DNA from: JBECKR01 sp040235415
Lineage (GTDB): Bacteria; Acidobacteriota; Polarisedimenticolia; Polarisedimenticolales; Polarisedimenticolaceae
Direction: 5' to 3'
Assembly: GCA_040235415.1 (NCBI GenBank)
Contig: JBECKR010000411.1
Coordinates: forward strand, 1-12,278
Length of the DNA stretch: 12,278 bases
The number at the start of each line of letters is the position of its first letter. The first letter of the stretch is position 1. Made by a program: the position numbers and the translations under genes. Shown here in pieces: positions 1-7,800 of the stretch. The notes under the pieces were generated by a model. The model worked only from the letters and a program-made list of their open reading frames with translations. It was not told the DNA's origin and did no database searches.

Positions 1-453
1 GCCCTCGGCACCGGCGGGATGGGCGAGGTCTACCGCGCCGAGGACACGCGCCTGGGCCGCGAGGTCGCGCTGAAGCTCCTGCCGGAGGAGGTCGCGACCG
101 ACCCGCGGCGCCTGGCGCGGTTCCGGCGCGAGGCGCGGGCGCTCGCCGCTCTCGACCACCCGGGCATCGTGACCGTCTACGCCGTCGAGGAGGCGGACGG
201 CCTGCACTTCCTCACGATGGCGCTCGTCGAGGGCCGCACGCTCGACCGTGTCATCCAGGAGGGCGGGCTCGACGCCGGGCGCTTCCTCGCGATCGCGATC
301 GCCCTGGCCGACGCGCTGGCGGCCGCGCACGGCCGGGGCGTCATCCACCGCGACCTCAAAGCCGATCCGCACTGGGACCGCCTGCGCGCGCTCCCGCGCT
401 TCCGCGCGCCCATGGCGAAGATGGCCTACCCGGATCCACCCGGACGATCCTGA
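1..453 (+). pseudogene. Ser/Thr protein kinase remnant, internally deleted (5' end outside window)
   Basis: The frame is open from base 1, so the true start lies upstream. Seen: glycine-rich loop GTGGMGEVYRA at the left edge, the ATP-anchoring Lys in EVALKLL, a helix-C Glu region (RFRREARALAALDHPGIV), and the catalytic-loop start VIHRDLK at about 340-360. An intact Hanks-type kinase would continue PxN and then DFG, APE and the C-lobe. Here HRDLK runs straight into ADPHWDRLRALPRF and a stop about 30 codons later. That tail resembles the extreme C-terminus of long bacterial kinases with TPR repeats, which often end in a D-x-x-W/F-x-x-L-R-x-x-P-R-F motif. The simplest reading is an in-frame deletion of everything from the catalytic loop to the last few dozen residues. 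The product lacks the Mg-binding Asn and DFG, so it cannot be an active kinase. Assembly collapse is the alternative. The stop lies 6 bp from the convergent neighbour's stop. Confidence 0.72.
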
Positions 454-459
454 GCGGCC

Positions 460-807
460 TCACGGCTCGTCGCCCGAATCGGAGGAAGGCTCGAGGCCGA
501 CGCGTCGCCGCATCCCCTCCCGGAACCGCTCGCGCTCGTCCTCGGTGATGGGCGGCCAGCGTTCTTCCATGCGATCCCGCAAACGGGAGCGTCGGGAGCC
601 GCGACCCCCGAACCCTCCGAACAGGATCCGGCACAACACGAGGATCCCGAGACCCTGCCAGAACGTGATCCGGGGCCAGGCGAACAGCGCCGGCAGCAGC
701 GCGTTCCACAGCTCCCGCACGATCACGCCGCCGAGCGCGACGAACAGCGCGAGCCCCAGGATCGCCAAGGGGGCCAGCACGATCAGTTTCTTCGTCTTCC
801 TTCTCAT
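460..807 (-). CDS. Small two-helix membrane protein coupled to ECF sigma factor
   Basis: 115 residues. A basic N-terminus (MRRKTKK) is followed by a hydrophobic helix at about 8-30 and a second at about 47-66, then a GGFGGRG-R basic stretch and a soluble charged tail with WPPITEDERERFREGM at 84-99. No zinc-binding anti-sigma motif (HxxxCxxC) is visible, so it is not a ZAS-type anti-sigma factor. It lies 10 bp downstream of the sigma gene. Its Shine-Dalgarno GAGGAG overlaps the sigma stop (TGAGGAG, six bases before ATG), so translation is likely coupled. I recall similar short proteins, with a TFWQ-G-LCRILFGGFGG-like core, downstream of ECF sigma factors in several phyla. A role as membrane regulator or sensor for the sigma factor is inference from position only. 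Confidence 0.8.
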   Translation of the reverse strand: MRRKTKKLIVLAPLAILGLALFVALGGVIVRELWNALLPALFAWPRITFWQGLGILVLCRILFGGFGGRGSRRSRLRDRMEERWPPITEDERERFREGMRRRVGLEPSSDSGDEP

Positions 808-817
808 GGTCCGCTCC

Positions 818-1372
818 TCACGGTTTCGTGAATTCCTCGTACGCGGCCCGCAGCATTTCCCGTAGGCGGAGCACGGCGTAGCGCTTGCGCGACAGCAGGG
901 TGTTGACGCTCGCGCCGCTCTCCTCGGCCATCTCCTTGAACGTGCGCCCCTCGATCTCGTGCGCGACGAACACCTCGCGCTGGTCCGGCGGGAGCGCGGC
1001 GACGGCGGCCACGAGCGCCTCGAGGAGCACGCTGCGGGCGTACTCCGCTTCCGGTCCGGCGTCGGGCGAGGGCAGCAGGTCGTCGAGGCTCCGGCCCTCC
1101 GCGGCGGCGTCGAGCGGTTCCGGCCACTTCTTCCGAAGCAGGTCGACGATGCGGTTGCGCGCGACCCGGAACAGCCATGCCGTGACGTGCTCGATCGGAA
1201 CCAGGAGGCGGTTCGCCTCCACGAGCTCGTAGAACGCGTCCTGCAGGACGTCCTCGACGTCGCGGGGATCGGGCACCCGCCGGCGGATGAAGCTCCGCAG
1301 GCGGGGCCGCTCCCGCTCGACGACCTCCGAGATCCGCCGGTCCTGGTCGCGCGTCATGGCGTCCGTGCTCAC
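818..1372 (-). CDS. ECF-family RNA polymerase sigma factor (sigma-70 family)
   Basis: 184 residues, typical for group 4 sigma factors. Region 2 spans about 20-84, with DVEDVLQDAFYEL (core RNA polymerase binding) and TAWLFRVARNRIVDLLRK (-10 recognition). A variable Pro/Asp-rich linker follows at 85-110. Region 4 spans about 113-175, with LPPDQREVFVAHEIEGRTF and the helix-turn-helix SGASVNTLLSRKRYAVLRLR. It would direct RNA polymerase to a small regulon. The start is taken as GTG at 1372 because GGAGG lies five bases upstream; the internal ATG at 1357 has no ribosome site. The next gene's ribosome site overlaps this stop, so the two form an operon. No region 3 is present, and no extra C-terminal domain is seen. 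Confidence 0.93.
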   Translation of the reverse strand: MSTDAMTRDQDRRISEVVERERPRLRSFIRRRVPDPRDVEDVLQDAFYELVEANRLLVPIEHVTAWLFRVARNRIVDLLRKKWPEPLDAAAEGRSLDDLLPSPDAGPEAEYARSVLLEALVAAVAALPPDQREVFVAHEIEGRTFKEMAEESGASVNTLLSRKRYAVLRLREMLRAAYEEFTKP

Positions 1373-1467
1373 CGCGTCCTCCGTCCACCGGTGTAGACGG
1401 ACGACGGGGCACGGATATTGTGGGGTCGTCGGGATTCGGTAGGGCGGCCGAACGAAATCGATGGAAA
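1373..1467 (-). promoter_or_regulatory. Upstream region of the sigma-factor operon
   Basis: This 95-base stretch lies between the sigma gene's GTG start and the terminator-like hairpin of the upstream oxidase gene, so it should hold the sigma operon promoter. It includes the GGAGG ribosome site at about 1377-1381. I see no convincing -35/-10 pair, nor the AAC-type element common in autoregulated ECF promoters. The AT-rich spot at 1415-1421 (ATATTGT on the plus strand) is the only weak -10 candidate. Confidence 0.3.
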
Positions 1468-1504
1468 GGAGCGGCGAACCGGGGTTTCCCGGGCCCGCCG
1501 CTCC
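1468..1504 (-). terminator. Hairpin terminator candidate after the FAD oxidase gene
   Basis: Perfect 9-bp inverted repeat: GGAGCGGCG at 1468-1476 and CGCCGCTCC at 1496-1504. The 19-base loop contains a further GGG/CCC pairing. On the minus strand it starts 7 bases after the oxidase stop codon, and the stem is followed by TTTCCAT, a short imperfect T-run. Position and orientation fit intrinsic termination of the oxidase transcript before the sigma operon. The weak T-tract lowers confidence. Confidence 0.5.
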
Positions 1505-1511
1505 GCCGCCG

Positions 1512-2993
1512 CTAGACCGCTGGCTCGATGTTGCTGTTCAGCCGGAACAGGTTCCCGGGGTCGTACTGCCCCTTGATCTTCGCGAGGCGCGCGTACGCCG
1601 GACCGTAGTTGCCGGTCGTCTGCGAGCGATCGTAGTCGATGTTGTCGTAGTAGCCGCCGGTGAACGGCTCGACCGCCTTGTGGACGGCGCGGGCCGCCGC
1701 GATGCGCTCCTCGTCGAGCGCCGGATCCTCCCACACCCCCACGATGACCAGCATGACCTCGACGTTGCGGTGCGGGAACGCGGTGTCGAGCTCGCCGACG
1801 CGCTTGACCGCGCCGCCCGCGACGTGGCTCGCGAGCACGATGCGCGGGTCGTTGGCCTCGAGCATCGCGTCGATCAGCCCCTGGGACCACGCCTTCACCA
1901 TGCCGTTCTTGGCGTAGGACCGGATGCCGTGGTGGAACAGGCCGTCGAGCTGCGTTTGGGTCGCGACGTAGTCCTGCGTCGTGACACCGTCCTGCACCGG
2001 CTTTCCGATCTTCCGGAGCGGCGCGAGCTCCTTCTCGCCCTTGGCGGGATCGCCGTTGTACAGCGCGCTCATGACGAGGACCGGCGAGCCGTCCGGCGGC
2101 GTCATCAGGGTCGGACCGACGTACATCTCGTCGGACAGGCCGGCGGACCACTCGCCGTAGAACTCGAGCACGTCCTTGGCCTGGTCGATCGGCCACACGA
2201 TGCCGCCGGCGAGCACGTTGCGGTCGAAGGGGTGCAGCTGATACTCGAACTCGGTGACGACGCCGAAGTTTCCGCCGCCGCCGCGGATCGCCCAGAACAG
2301 ATCGGGCTCCTGCTCCGCGCTGACGCGCCGGACCCGGCCGTCGGCGGTCACGATCTCCGCGGACACCAGATTGTCGATCGTCAGCCCGTACTTGCGGTTG
2401 AGGTTCCCGAAGCCGCCGCCGAGCGTGAATCCGCCGACGCCGGTGTGCGAGACGACGCCCGCGGTCGTGATGAGCCCGTGCTCGAGCGCCGCCTGGTCGA
2501 GCGCCAGCAGCAGCGCCCCGCCCTGCACGCGGGCGCGCTGCGTCGTCGGATCCGCCGTGGCGGTGTACATCTGCGACAGGTCGATCACCATGCCCCCGTC
2601 GCACATCGACTTCCCGGGCCAGCTGTGGCCGCCGCCGCGGACCGCGAGCAGCAGGTCGCGCTCGCGGGCGAACGTGACGGCGTGGCCGACGTCGTCGGAC
2701 GTCAGGCATCGCGCGATCAGGGCGGGCCGCCGGTCGTGCATGCCGTTCCAGATCTTGCGCGCGTCGTCGTATTGGGGGTCACCGGACAGGATCACCGGTC
2801 CGGTCAAGCTTCCGCCGAGCTCCTTGACGGCGGCGGCCTCGAGCTGGATCTCCCGGCCGTCGAGCGTGACGCCGCGGATCGCGGTGTCGGCCTCGGCCGC
2901 GGTCTTGGCCTGGCGGCCGCAGCCCGGCAGCATCGGGATGGCAGCCCCGGCGGCCACGAGAAGCGAGTCGCGACAGAACTTGCGTCGTTTCAT
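1512..2993 (-). CDS. Tat-exported FAD-linked oxidase (PCMH/BBE, berberine-bridge type)
   Basis: 493 residues. The N-terminus MKRRKFCRDSLLVAAG is a twin-arginine signal followed by a lipobox-like MLPGC (Cys25), so a Tat-exported lipoprotein is likely. The PCMH FAD-binding domain covers about 90-255: RGGGHSW holds His123, the expected site of covalent 8-alpha-histidyl FAD; VGGFTLGGGFGNLNRKYG and the IRGGGGNFGVVTEF motif bind the cofactor. Double-linked BBE enzymes have a Cys near the GVVSHTG stretch (about 179-185); here it is absent, so single His linkage is expected. A C-terminal BBE segment (about 449-491) ends YDPGNLFRLNSNI. The family oxidises sugars, alcohols or aromatic compounds with O2 or other acceptors; the substrate cannot be read from sequence. 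The start at 2993 has GGAGGGGG upstream and gives a clean Tat signal. The frame stays open far upstream, but that portion is antisense to other genes. Gene order suggests pairing with the lactonase-like gene upstream. Confidence 0.93.
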   Translation of the reverse strand: MKRRKFCRDSLLVAAGAAIPMLPGCGRQAKTAAEADTAIRGVTLDGREIQLEAAAVKELGGSLTGPVILSGDPQYDDARKIWNGMHDRRPALIARCLTSDDVGHAVTFARERDLLLAVRGGGHSWPGKSMCDGGMVIDLSQMYTATADPTTQRARVQGGALLLALDQAALEHGLITTAGVVSHTGVGGFTLGGGFGNLNRKYGLTIDNLVSAEIVTADGRVRRVSAEQEPDLFWAIRGGGGNFGVVTEFEYQLHPFDRNVLAGGIVWPIDQAKDVLEFYGEWSAGLSDEMYVGPTLMTPPDGSPVLVMSALYNGDPAKGEKELAPLRKIGKPVQDGVTTQDYVATQTQLDGLFHHGIRSYAKNGMVKAWSQGLIDAMLEANDPRIVLASHVAGGAVKRVGELDTAFPHRNVEVMLVIVGVWEDPALDEERIAAARAVHKAVEPFTGGYYDNIDYDRSQTTGNYGPAYARLAKIKGQYDPGNLFRLNSNIEPAV

Positions 2994-3169
2994 GTGTTTT
3001 GCCCCCTCCGTCTCGGACCGGCCCGGGTCCTTCGACGCGCCCTGGAATCCTCCCGGCCGCCGCGGCGAGGATCGCCCTTGCCCTGGAGACTCGGCGGTCG
3101 CGGTTGTGGGGGGATCTTCTCGCAAGTGGACCGTGTTTGTCCAGATCCGATCGGTCCTCGGATGACGGC
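2994..3169 (-). promoter_or_regulatory. Gap upstream of FAD oxidase with weak promoter candidate
   Basis: 176 bases lie between two same-strand genes. The ribosome site GGAGGGGG sits at about 3003-3010. On the minus strand, TGGACA (3143-3138) and GAAGAT (3119-3114) are 18 bases apart, a weak match to a housekeeping -35/-10 pair. No strong terminator follows the upstream gene; TCCGA/TCGGA near 3146-3162 is only a 5-bp stem. The oxidase may therefore be read both from its own promoter and by readthrough. Confidence 0.28.
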
Positions 3170-4249
3170 CTACGGTCCCGGGGGGGCGTCCGGCACCGCG
3201 AGGTGCGCCCAGGCGGAGTCGACCAGGCTCCCGAGGTACAGCGTTCCGTCGTGCTCCTGGACGCTCGTGACGACCCGGATCGCGGTGCCGCCCGGGTCGA
3301 ACAGGTCCTGGAGGACCGTACCGTCGCCCGCGATCGCGAGCGCCCGGGCGGTGGGTCGGGGCTCGGGCTGGAGGAATTCGGGCAGCCGCACCATCACCTT
3401 CCGGAGCCACGGCGAGGGCCCCGCCCGGTCCACGAGGGCGTTGCGGGGGCTGGCCACGGCGATCCAGAACCGGCCGCCGGAGCCGGTCGAGATACCGTCG
3501 GGGAAGCCGGGGAGGTTCCCGATCACGACCTCGTGCTGCCCGCGTCGGGCCCCCTCGAGCCAGACCTTCTGCACGCGGTAGCGCGCGGTCTCGTTGACCA
3601 GCAGGAACTCCTCCGAAGGGTCGATGGCGACCCCGTTCGCGAAGTGCAAGCCGTCCACGAGAACCTCGGTCGTCCCGGTCGCGGGATCGTGGACGCAGAG
3701 CCGGCCGCTGGGCCGGTTCTCCAGCAGGTCGAGCTTCCACACGCTCTGGTCGAAGCGCGTCGAGGCGTCCGTGAAGTAGATCTTGCCGTTCCGGGTCGTG
3801 TCGAGATCGTTCGTGAACACGAGGCGCGTGCCGCCGCAGGTCGTCGTCAGCGTCCGGAGCGTGTCGTCGGCGGCGAGGTGGAGGAGACCCTCGAACGCGT
3901 CGGCGATGTAGAGGCCGCCGTCGGGAGCGGGGTGCAGCCCCAGGGGGCGCCCGCCGGTGTCGGCGACGACCTCGGGCGTTCCGAGACCTCCCGCCGGCCA
4001 GCGCAGGAGCCGGCCGTCCGCGAGCCCGACGACGACCCGGCCCCGTCCGTCCACCTCGACGTCCTCGGGGCCATGGCCGCCGGGGATGCCGACGCGGACC
4101 GCGTTCGCGAGCGAGGCGGTCGGGACCCAGGCCGCGGGGTCGTAGACCGGTGGATCCCAGGCGACCGGCTCGATCGGCACCGGCCACGCGAGGAGGTAGG
4201 CGACCAGCAGCACGAAGCAGACGGCGACGATGACGGCGACCTTCTTCAT
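3170..4249 (-). CDS. Membrane-anchored SMP-30/strictosidine synthase-like propeller (lactonase-like hydrolase)
   Basis: 359 residues. One hydrophobic helix at about 4-22 (MKKVAVIVAVCFVLLVAYLL) works as an uncleaved anchor or signal peptide, placing the domain outside the membrane. A six-bladed propeller follows, with strictosidine synthase-like/APMAP signatures: GPEDVEVDGRG (60-70), GLYIADA (112-118), FTNDLDTTRNGKIYFTDAS (145-163), HFANGVAID (202-210), NETARYRVQKVWLEG (219-233) and NLPGFPDGIS (245-254). By analogy with paraoxonase and SMP-30, Glu62, Asn147, Asn205 and Asp251 are the likely calcium or metal ligands. Bacterial members are usually lactone or ester hydrolases; true strictosidine synthase activity is not expected. 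It precedes the FAD oxidase on the same strand, consistent with hydrolysis of a lactone made by that oxidase (inference). The ribosome site is poor: only GAGC lies near the ATG. Confidence 0.88.
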   Translation of the reverse strand: MKKVAVIVAVCFVLLVAYLLAWPVPIEPVAWDPPVYDPAAWVPTASLANAVRVGIPGGHGPEDVEVDGRGRVVVGLADGRLLRWPAGGLGTPEVVADTGGRPLGLHPAPDGGLYIADAFEGLLHLAADDTLRTLTTTCGGTRLVFTNDLDTTRNGKIYFTDASTRFDQSVWKLDLLENRPSGRLCVHDPATGTTEVLVDGLHFANGVAIDPSEEFLLVNETARYRVQKVWLEGARRGQHEVVIGNLPGFPDGISTGSGGRFWIAVASPRNALVDRAGPSPWLRKVMVRLPEFLQPEPRPTARALAIAGDGTVLQDLFDPGGTAIRVVTSVQEHDGTLYLGSLVDSAWAHLAVPDAPPGP

Positions 4250-4332
4250 CGGCGCTCGGATTATGCCAGCGTTCGGGGGGGTCGGAGCCGCGATGCCCGT
4301 AAAATGACGAGGATCGGGAGCGAGGAAACGTC
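4250..4332. promoter_or_regulatory. Divergent promoter region, lactonase-like gene / thioesterase-like gene
   Basis: 83 bases between two divergent starts must hold both promoters. Plus strand: TAAAAT at 4300-4305 is 27 bases before the ATG and resembles a -10 box; the ribosome site GAGGA at 4322-4326 is well spaced. Minus strand: CATAAT at 4265-4260 is 10 bases from the other ATG, which would leave an almost leaderless transcript. No good -35 is seen for either. Confidence 0.4.
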
Positions 4333-4854
4333 ATGCGACACGTTCGATTGCTGGCCGCGGTCGTCGCGGCGCGATTTCGAGGCCCGCTGACGGTCGAGGA
4401 GGAATCGAAGCTCACGTTCCGCGTGTGGCCGACCGACGTCGACGTCTCGATCGCGAACCACGCCGCCGTGCTGACCGTCATGGAGACCGGGCGCATCGAC
4501 TTCATGATCCGCACCGGGTTCTTCGGGCTGGCGCGCAGCCACCACTGGTACTTCCCGCTGCGGACCCTGCGCGTGCTGTACCTCCGCCCCTTGAAAATGC
4601 TCGAGAAGGCCGAGCTGACGACCGGCATCGTGCATGCCGACGACGACGGGATCTACATCCGGCACGCGATCCGGAGGGACGGGAAGGACGTCGCCCTCGC
4701 CCTCGCCAAGGGTGCGGTCAAGCACGGGCGGGACCGGGTTCCGCTCGACCGTATCGCCTCGGAGCTCGGGATCCGGCGCTGGCCGCGGTTCGAGGGGGAC
4801 GCCGCGGACCTCCTCGAGCGCGAGGAGCGCTGGCTGCGGGAGTCGCCGGGTTAG
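4333..4854 (+). CDS. Thioesterase-like hotdog-fold protein (4HBT/THEM6-like)
   Basis: 173 residues, the size of a single hotdog domain. The N-terminal core FRVWPTDVDVSIANHAAVLTVMETGR (29-54) matches the acyl-CoA thioesterase signature in which an Asp (Asp35 or Asp37) precedes an Asn/His pair and a long helix with a conserved Glu. Later strands include LRTLRVLYLRPLK (76-88) and YIRHAIRRDGKDVALALAKGAVK (108-130), as expected for the hotdog sheet. Family members hydrolyse acyl-CoA or acyl-ACP thioesters in the cytoplasm; the substrate is unknown. The usual HxN after the catalytic Asp is rearranged here (IANHAAV), as in THEM6-like relatives, whose activity is poorly established. The start has a good GAGGA site. 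The stop TAG shares four bases (TTAG) with the convergent neighbour's stop. Confidence 0.78.
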   Translation: MRHVRLLAAVVAARFRGPLTVEEESKLTFRVWPTDVDVSIANHAAVLTVMETGRIDFMIRTGFFGLARSHHWYFPLRTLRVLYLRPLKMLEKAELTTGIVHADDDGIYIRHAIRRDGKDVALALAKGAVKHGRDRVPLDRIASELGIRRWPRFEGDAADLLEREERWLRESPG

Positions 4855-7800
4855 CGGCCGCCGGCGCCGCCGCCGATGCGGTAGATGTCCGCCACGTTCT
4901 TCGTGTCGAAATCGTTCCTCTTCTTCTCGGTCAGGACGAAGATGTGCGGCCGGCCGTTCAGCTCGAAGACGGCGACCGAAGTGACCTGTCCCCGGTCATA
5001 CCGCTCTCGGCAGAGGTCGGTCGGCTCCGTCGTCTCCCTCGGGCTCACGGTCGGGGGTTTCCGGTCGAGGCACGGGGCCGCCGTGACCGTCCTGGCGCTC
5101 GCCGGCTGTCCGAACACCTGGGTCAGCGTGTTGCTGCAGGCGTCGGTCGTCTCCGAGCCGGTCGGATCGTCGCCGTGCACCGCGACGTACGCGTCTTTCG
5201 CGCCGAAGGTCTCGAACATCCGGTTCATGTTGCCGTAGTGGTCCGAGTGCACGTTGAGGTCCCCCATCATGATCGCCGGGGCGTCGTCGCGAACGGTCTC
5301 GTCGATAATGATCTGCATGTGCGGCAGGTTGACCAGGTTCTGCCAGCCTCGACCGTCGTCCGCGATCCGCGTCAGATAGCCTTCGCCCGGTAGGGTCTCG
5401 AACACGTCGACCCGCGCCTCGCCGCGCATGGATTTCAGGCTGAACAGGTGCGGGTGGCCGTTCAGCTCGAAGGCGCGGCTCACGAAGAAGTCGTTTCCCC
5501 AGTAGCCCGAGTGGATCCTCTCGACCGCGATCGGCCCTCGTTCTCGTCCCGGCGCGTCGGTCCCGGAGCAGTCGGCGGGGATGCCGGACAGCGGGCCTTC
5601 GTAGACGAACGTCCACCCGGCGAGCTTACCCGTGGCCGGGTCGAAGTCGACCCGCGCGATGCGGGCCGTCCCCCCGTTCGTCTCGAACAGGTAGGGGCGG
5701 CCGTCGAGCTGGAACGACACGACGAACTGCGGGCTCCCGAGCCCCCAGTCGCCCCACACGGAATCGTCATACCCTTGGCCGTTCTGCCGGATGCGCACGA
5801 TCAACGCCTGCCCCTTGTTGTTCTCCTGTTCCTTGAGCGCGAAGATGTAGGGACGCCCGTCGAACTGGAAGGACGTCACGGCGGACCCTCTGTAGAACGA
5901 GGACCACCGTCCGTTCCAGACGTCGGTCCATCCCGCGCCGTCGTCGTTGATCCGCCGGATGTAGGCCCTGTGGAACGGTACGCCGACGGCGTTCGTGCCC
6001 TTGAGCGCGAACAGATACGGATGGCCGTCGAGCTCGAACGAGACGATCGCCTCGTACGCGGCGCTCCACTTGCCGACGTGCGTGACCTTCCATCCGGCGT
6101 CGTGGCGCCGCTCGCCCCCGTAGTCCCACGAGTAGTCGTACAGGCGGGCTAGGACCGCCTCGTCGAAGCCCCAGTCCTTGAGCCCGAAGATGTAGGGCGC
6201 GCCGTTCAGCGTGAACGTCGTGATGTCGTTCTCGCGGTAGAACTTCGACCACTTGCCCTTTCCGATGGCCTGGTCGGTGAGGGCGTGGCTGACCCCGAGC
6301 CGGAAGTGCGCTCCGGGCGCGAGCTCGACGTCCGCGGTGACGACCCCCTTGCGGGCAAACGCGTCCTGCATCGAGAGGCTCGTGGGAATCGCGCCGACCA
6401 CGATCGGAAGTGCGATGGGAAAGACCTTCTTCTCGACGTTCGACAGCGGGAACTTGCTCAGGACCACCACCCCGGAGGTCGATCGCAGCAGCGAGGCGCC
6501 GGGTCCCGTGTAGGAGTACGGGTAGCGCCTGAGGAGCGTATTCCGGACCGCGTCCTGACCGAAGGGTCCCCAAACCTCTTCGAGTGCCACGATGTCGGGG
6601 TCGAGCTCCAGGATCCGGCCGGCGATGTGGACCAGGCGCAGATAGTCCTCGTAGACCATGACCTTGTTCTTGACGATTTGCGCGATCTCTCCGTGGATCC
6701 CCTCGAACGCGTGCACGTTGTAGTTCAGGAGAGTGATCTCCCTCTTTTCGGCCGGCGCACGAGGCCCCTCGATGGAGAACGTCACGAGCAGAGGATAGTG
6801 ATCGGAGAGATCGGTCTCGATCGGAGGATCGCAGGCCTCGTCCATGTACTTCCAGTCCCGGAGGACCCGCGCTTCCGTGGGTACCAGGGTCAGACCGCCT
6901 CCGGATCCCTTGAAGTAGACGTAGTCGAGACGGTCGAAGTGCGCGCAGTTGCGGCACGGGTCGGCGGTGTCGGGAGAGCACAGCGGCTGGGCCGAGACGG
7001 CAGCGCGATCCGTATCCCCCTCCTTCTCCCCGGCCTTTTTCTTGCGCTTGAGCGGAACGATCTCGGCCCAGCGCTCTCGCCCGACCGTGAGGACCGTGCG
7101 ATGGGTTCCGATCTCCTCGCCGTTCTCGGCGACGCAGGTGTACGTGATCTCCGAGCTTCCCTCCCCTATCGCCAGCAGCCGGAAGCGTTCCTCCGGATAC
7201 TTCCGGAACGCCGGGTTCTTCACGTACTTGTGGTCGTATTGCACGACCACGGCGGTATCGCTGATCTGCGCGTCGTCCAGCCATTTGCAGTTCAGCCAGT
7301 CCGCGGCGCACGTGACGATCATGATGTCGTCGTACAGATTCGTCGTCAGACTCGTGGGTCCGGGCCAGCCCTTGTTCTGGATCGTCTTGCACTTGAGCAT
7401 GTTCCCGGTGATCGTCGATTCCGGGGTGTAGTCCTTGACCTCGCCGGAGGGCAGGAGTAGCCGAACGACGTCCTCTCCGGAGCTGACCGTCGGGATCCGA
7501 GGATCCACGGTGACGGCGGCGCGGATCTCGTGCTTCGGCTTGCCGAGATCGTCCCGGCAGATGAACGTGACGACGGACGTGCCCGGGGTGTCCGTCAACA
7601 AGAAGAACCTCTCCTTGGGCTTGAACCGCAGCAAGGCCTGGTTCCGGTCGAGGTCTGCGTGCCGCGTCTGGCGGAGCACGAACGGATCGTCGACCTCCGC
7701 CACGTCGTCCCACTCGCACCCCATCTCCTCGGTGGCGCAGAAGTCGATGACCAGCAGGTCGCCGGGGACGAGCAATTGGCGGGTGACCGGCGGGCTCGGC

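Noticed and set aside
1461..3581. 706-codon plus-strand open frame
   Set aside because: Antisense to the FAD oxidase and lactonase-like genes. Its Arg/Val/Asp/Leu-rich composition with no motif is a by-product of GC-rich third positions.
2994..4628. Extension of the FAD oxidase frame upstream to 4628
   Set aside because: This part runs through an intergenic gap, the lactonase-like gene in another frame and the thioesterase antisense. The Tat signal and ribosome site fix the start at 2993.
4938..6215. DNA tandem repeat or CRISPR-like array
   Set aside because: Similarity is at protein level only; the units are 150-500 bases apart and diverged in sequence, so this is a domain repeat.
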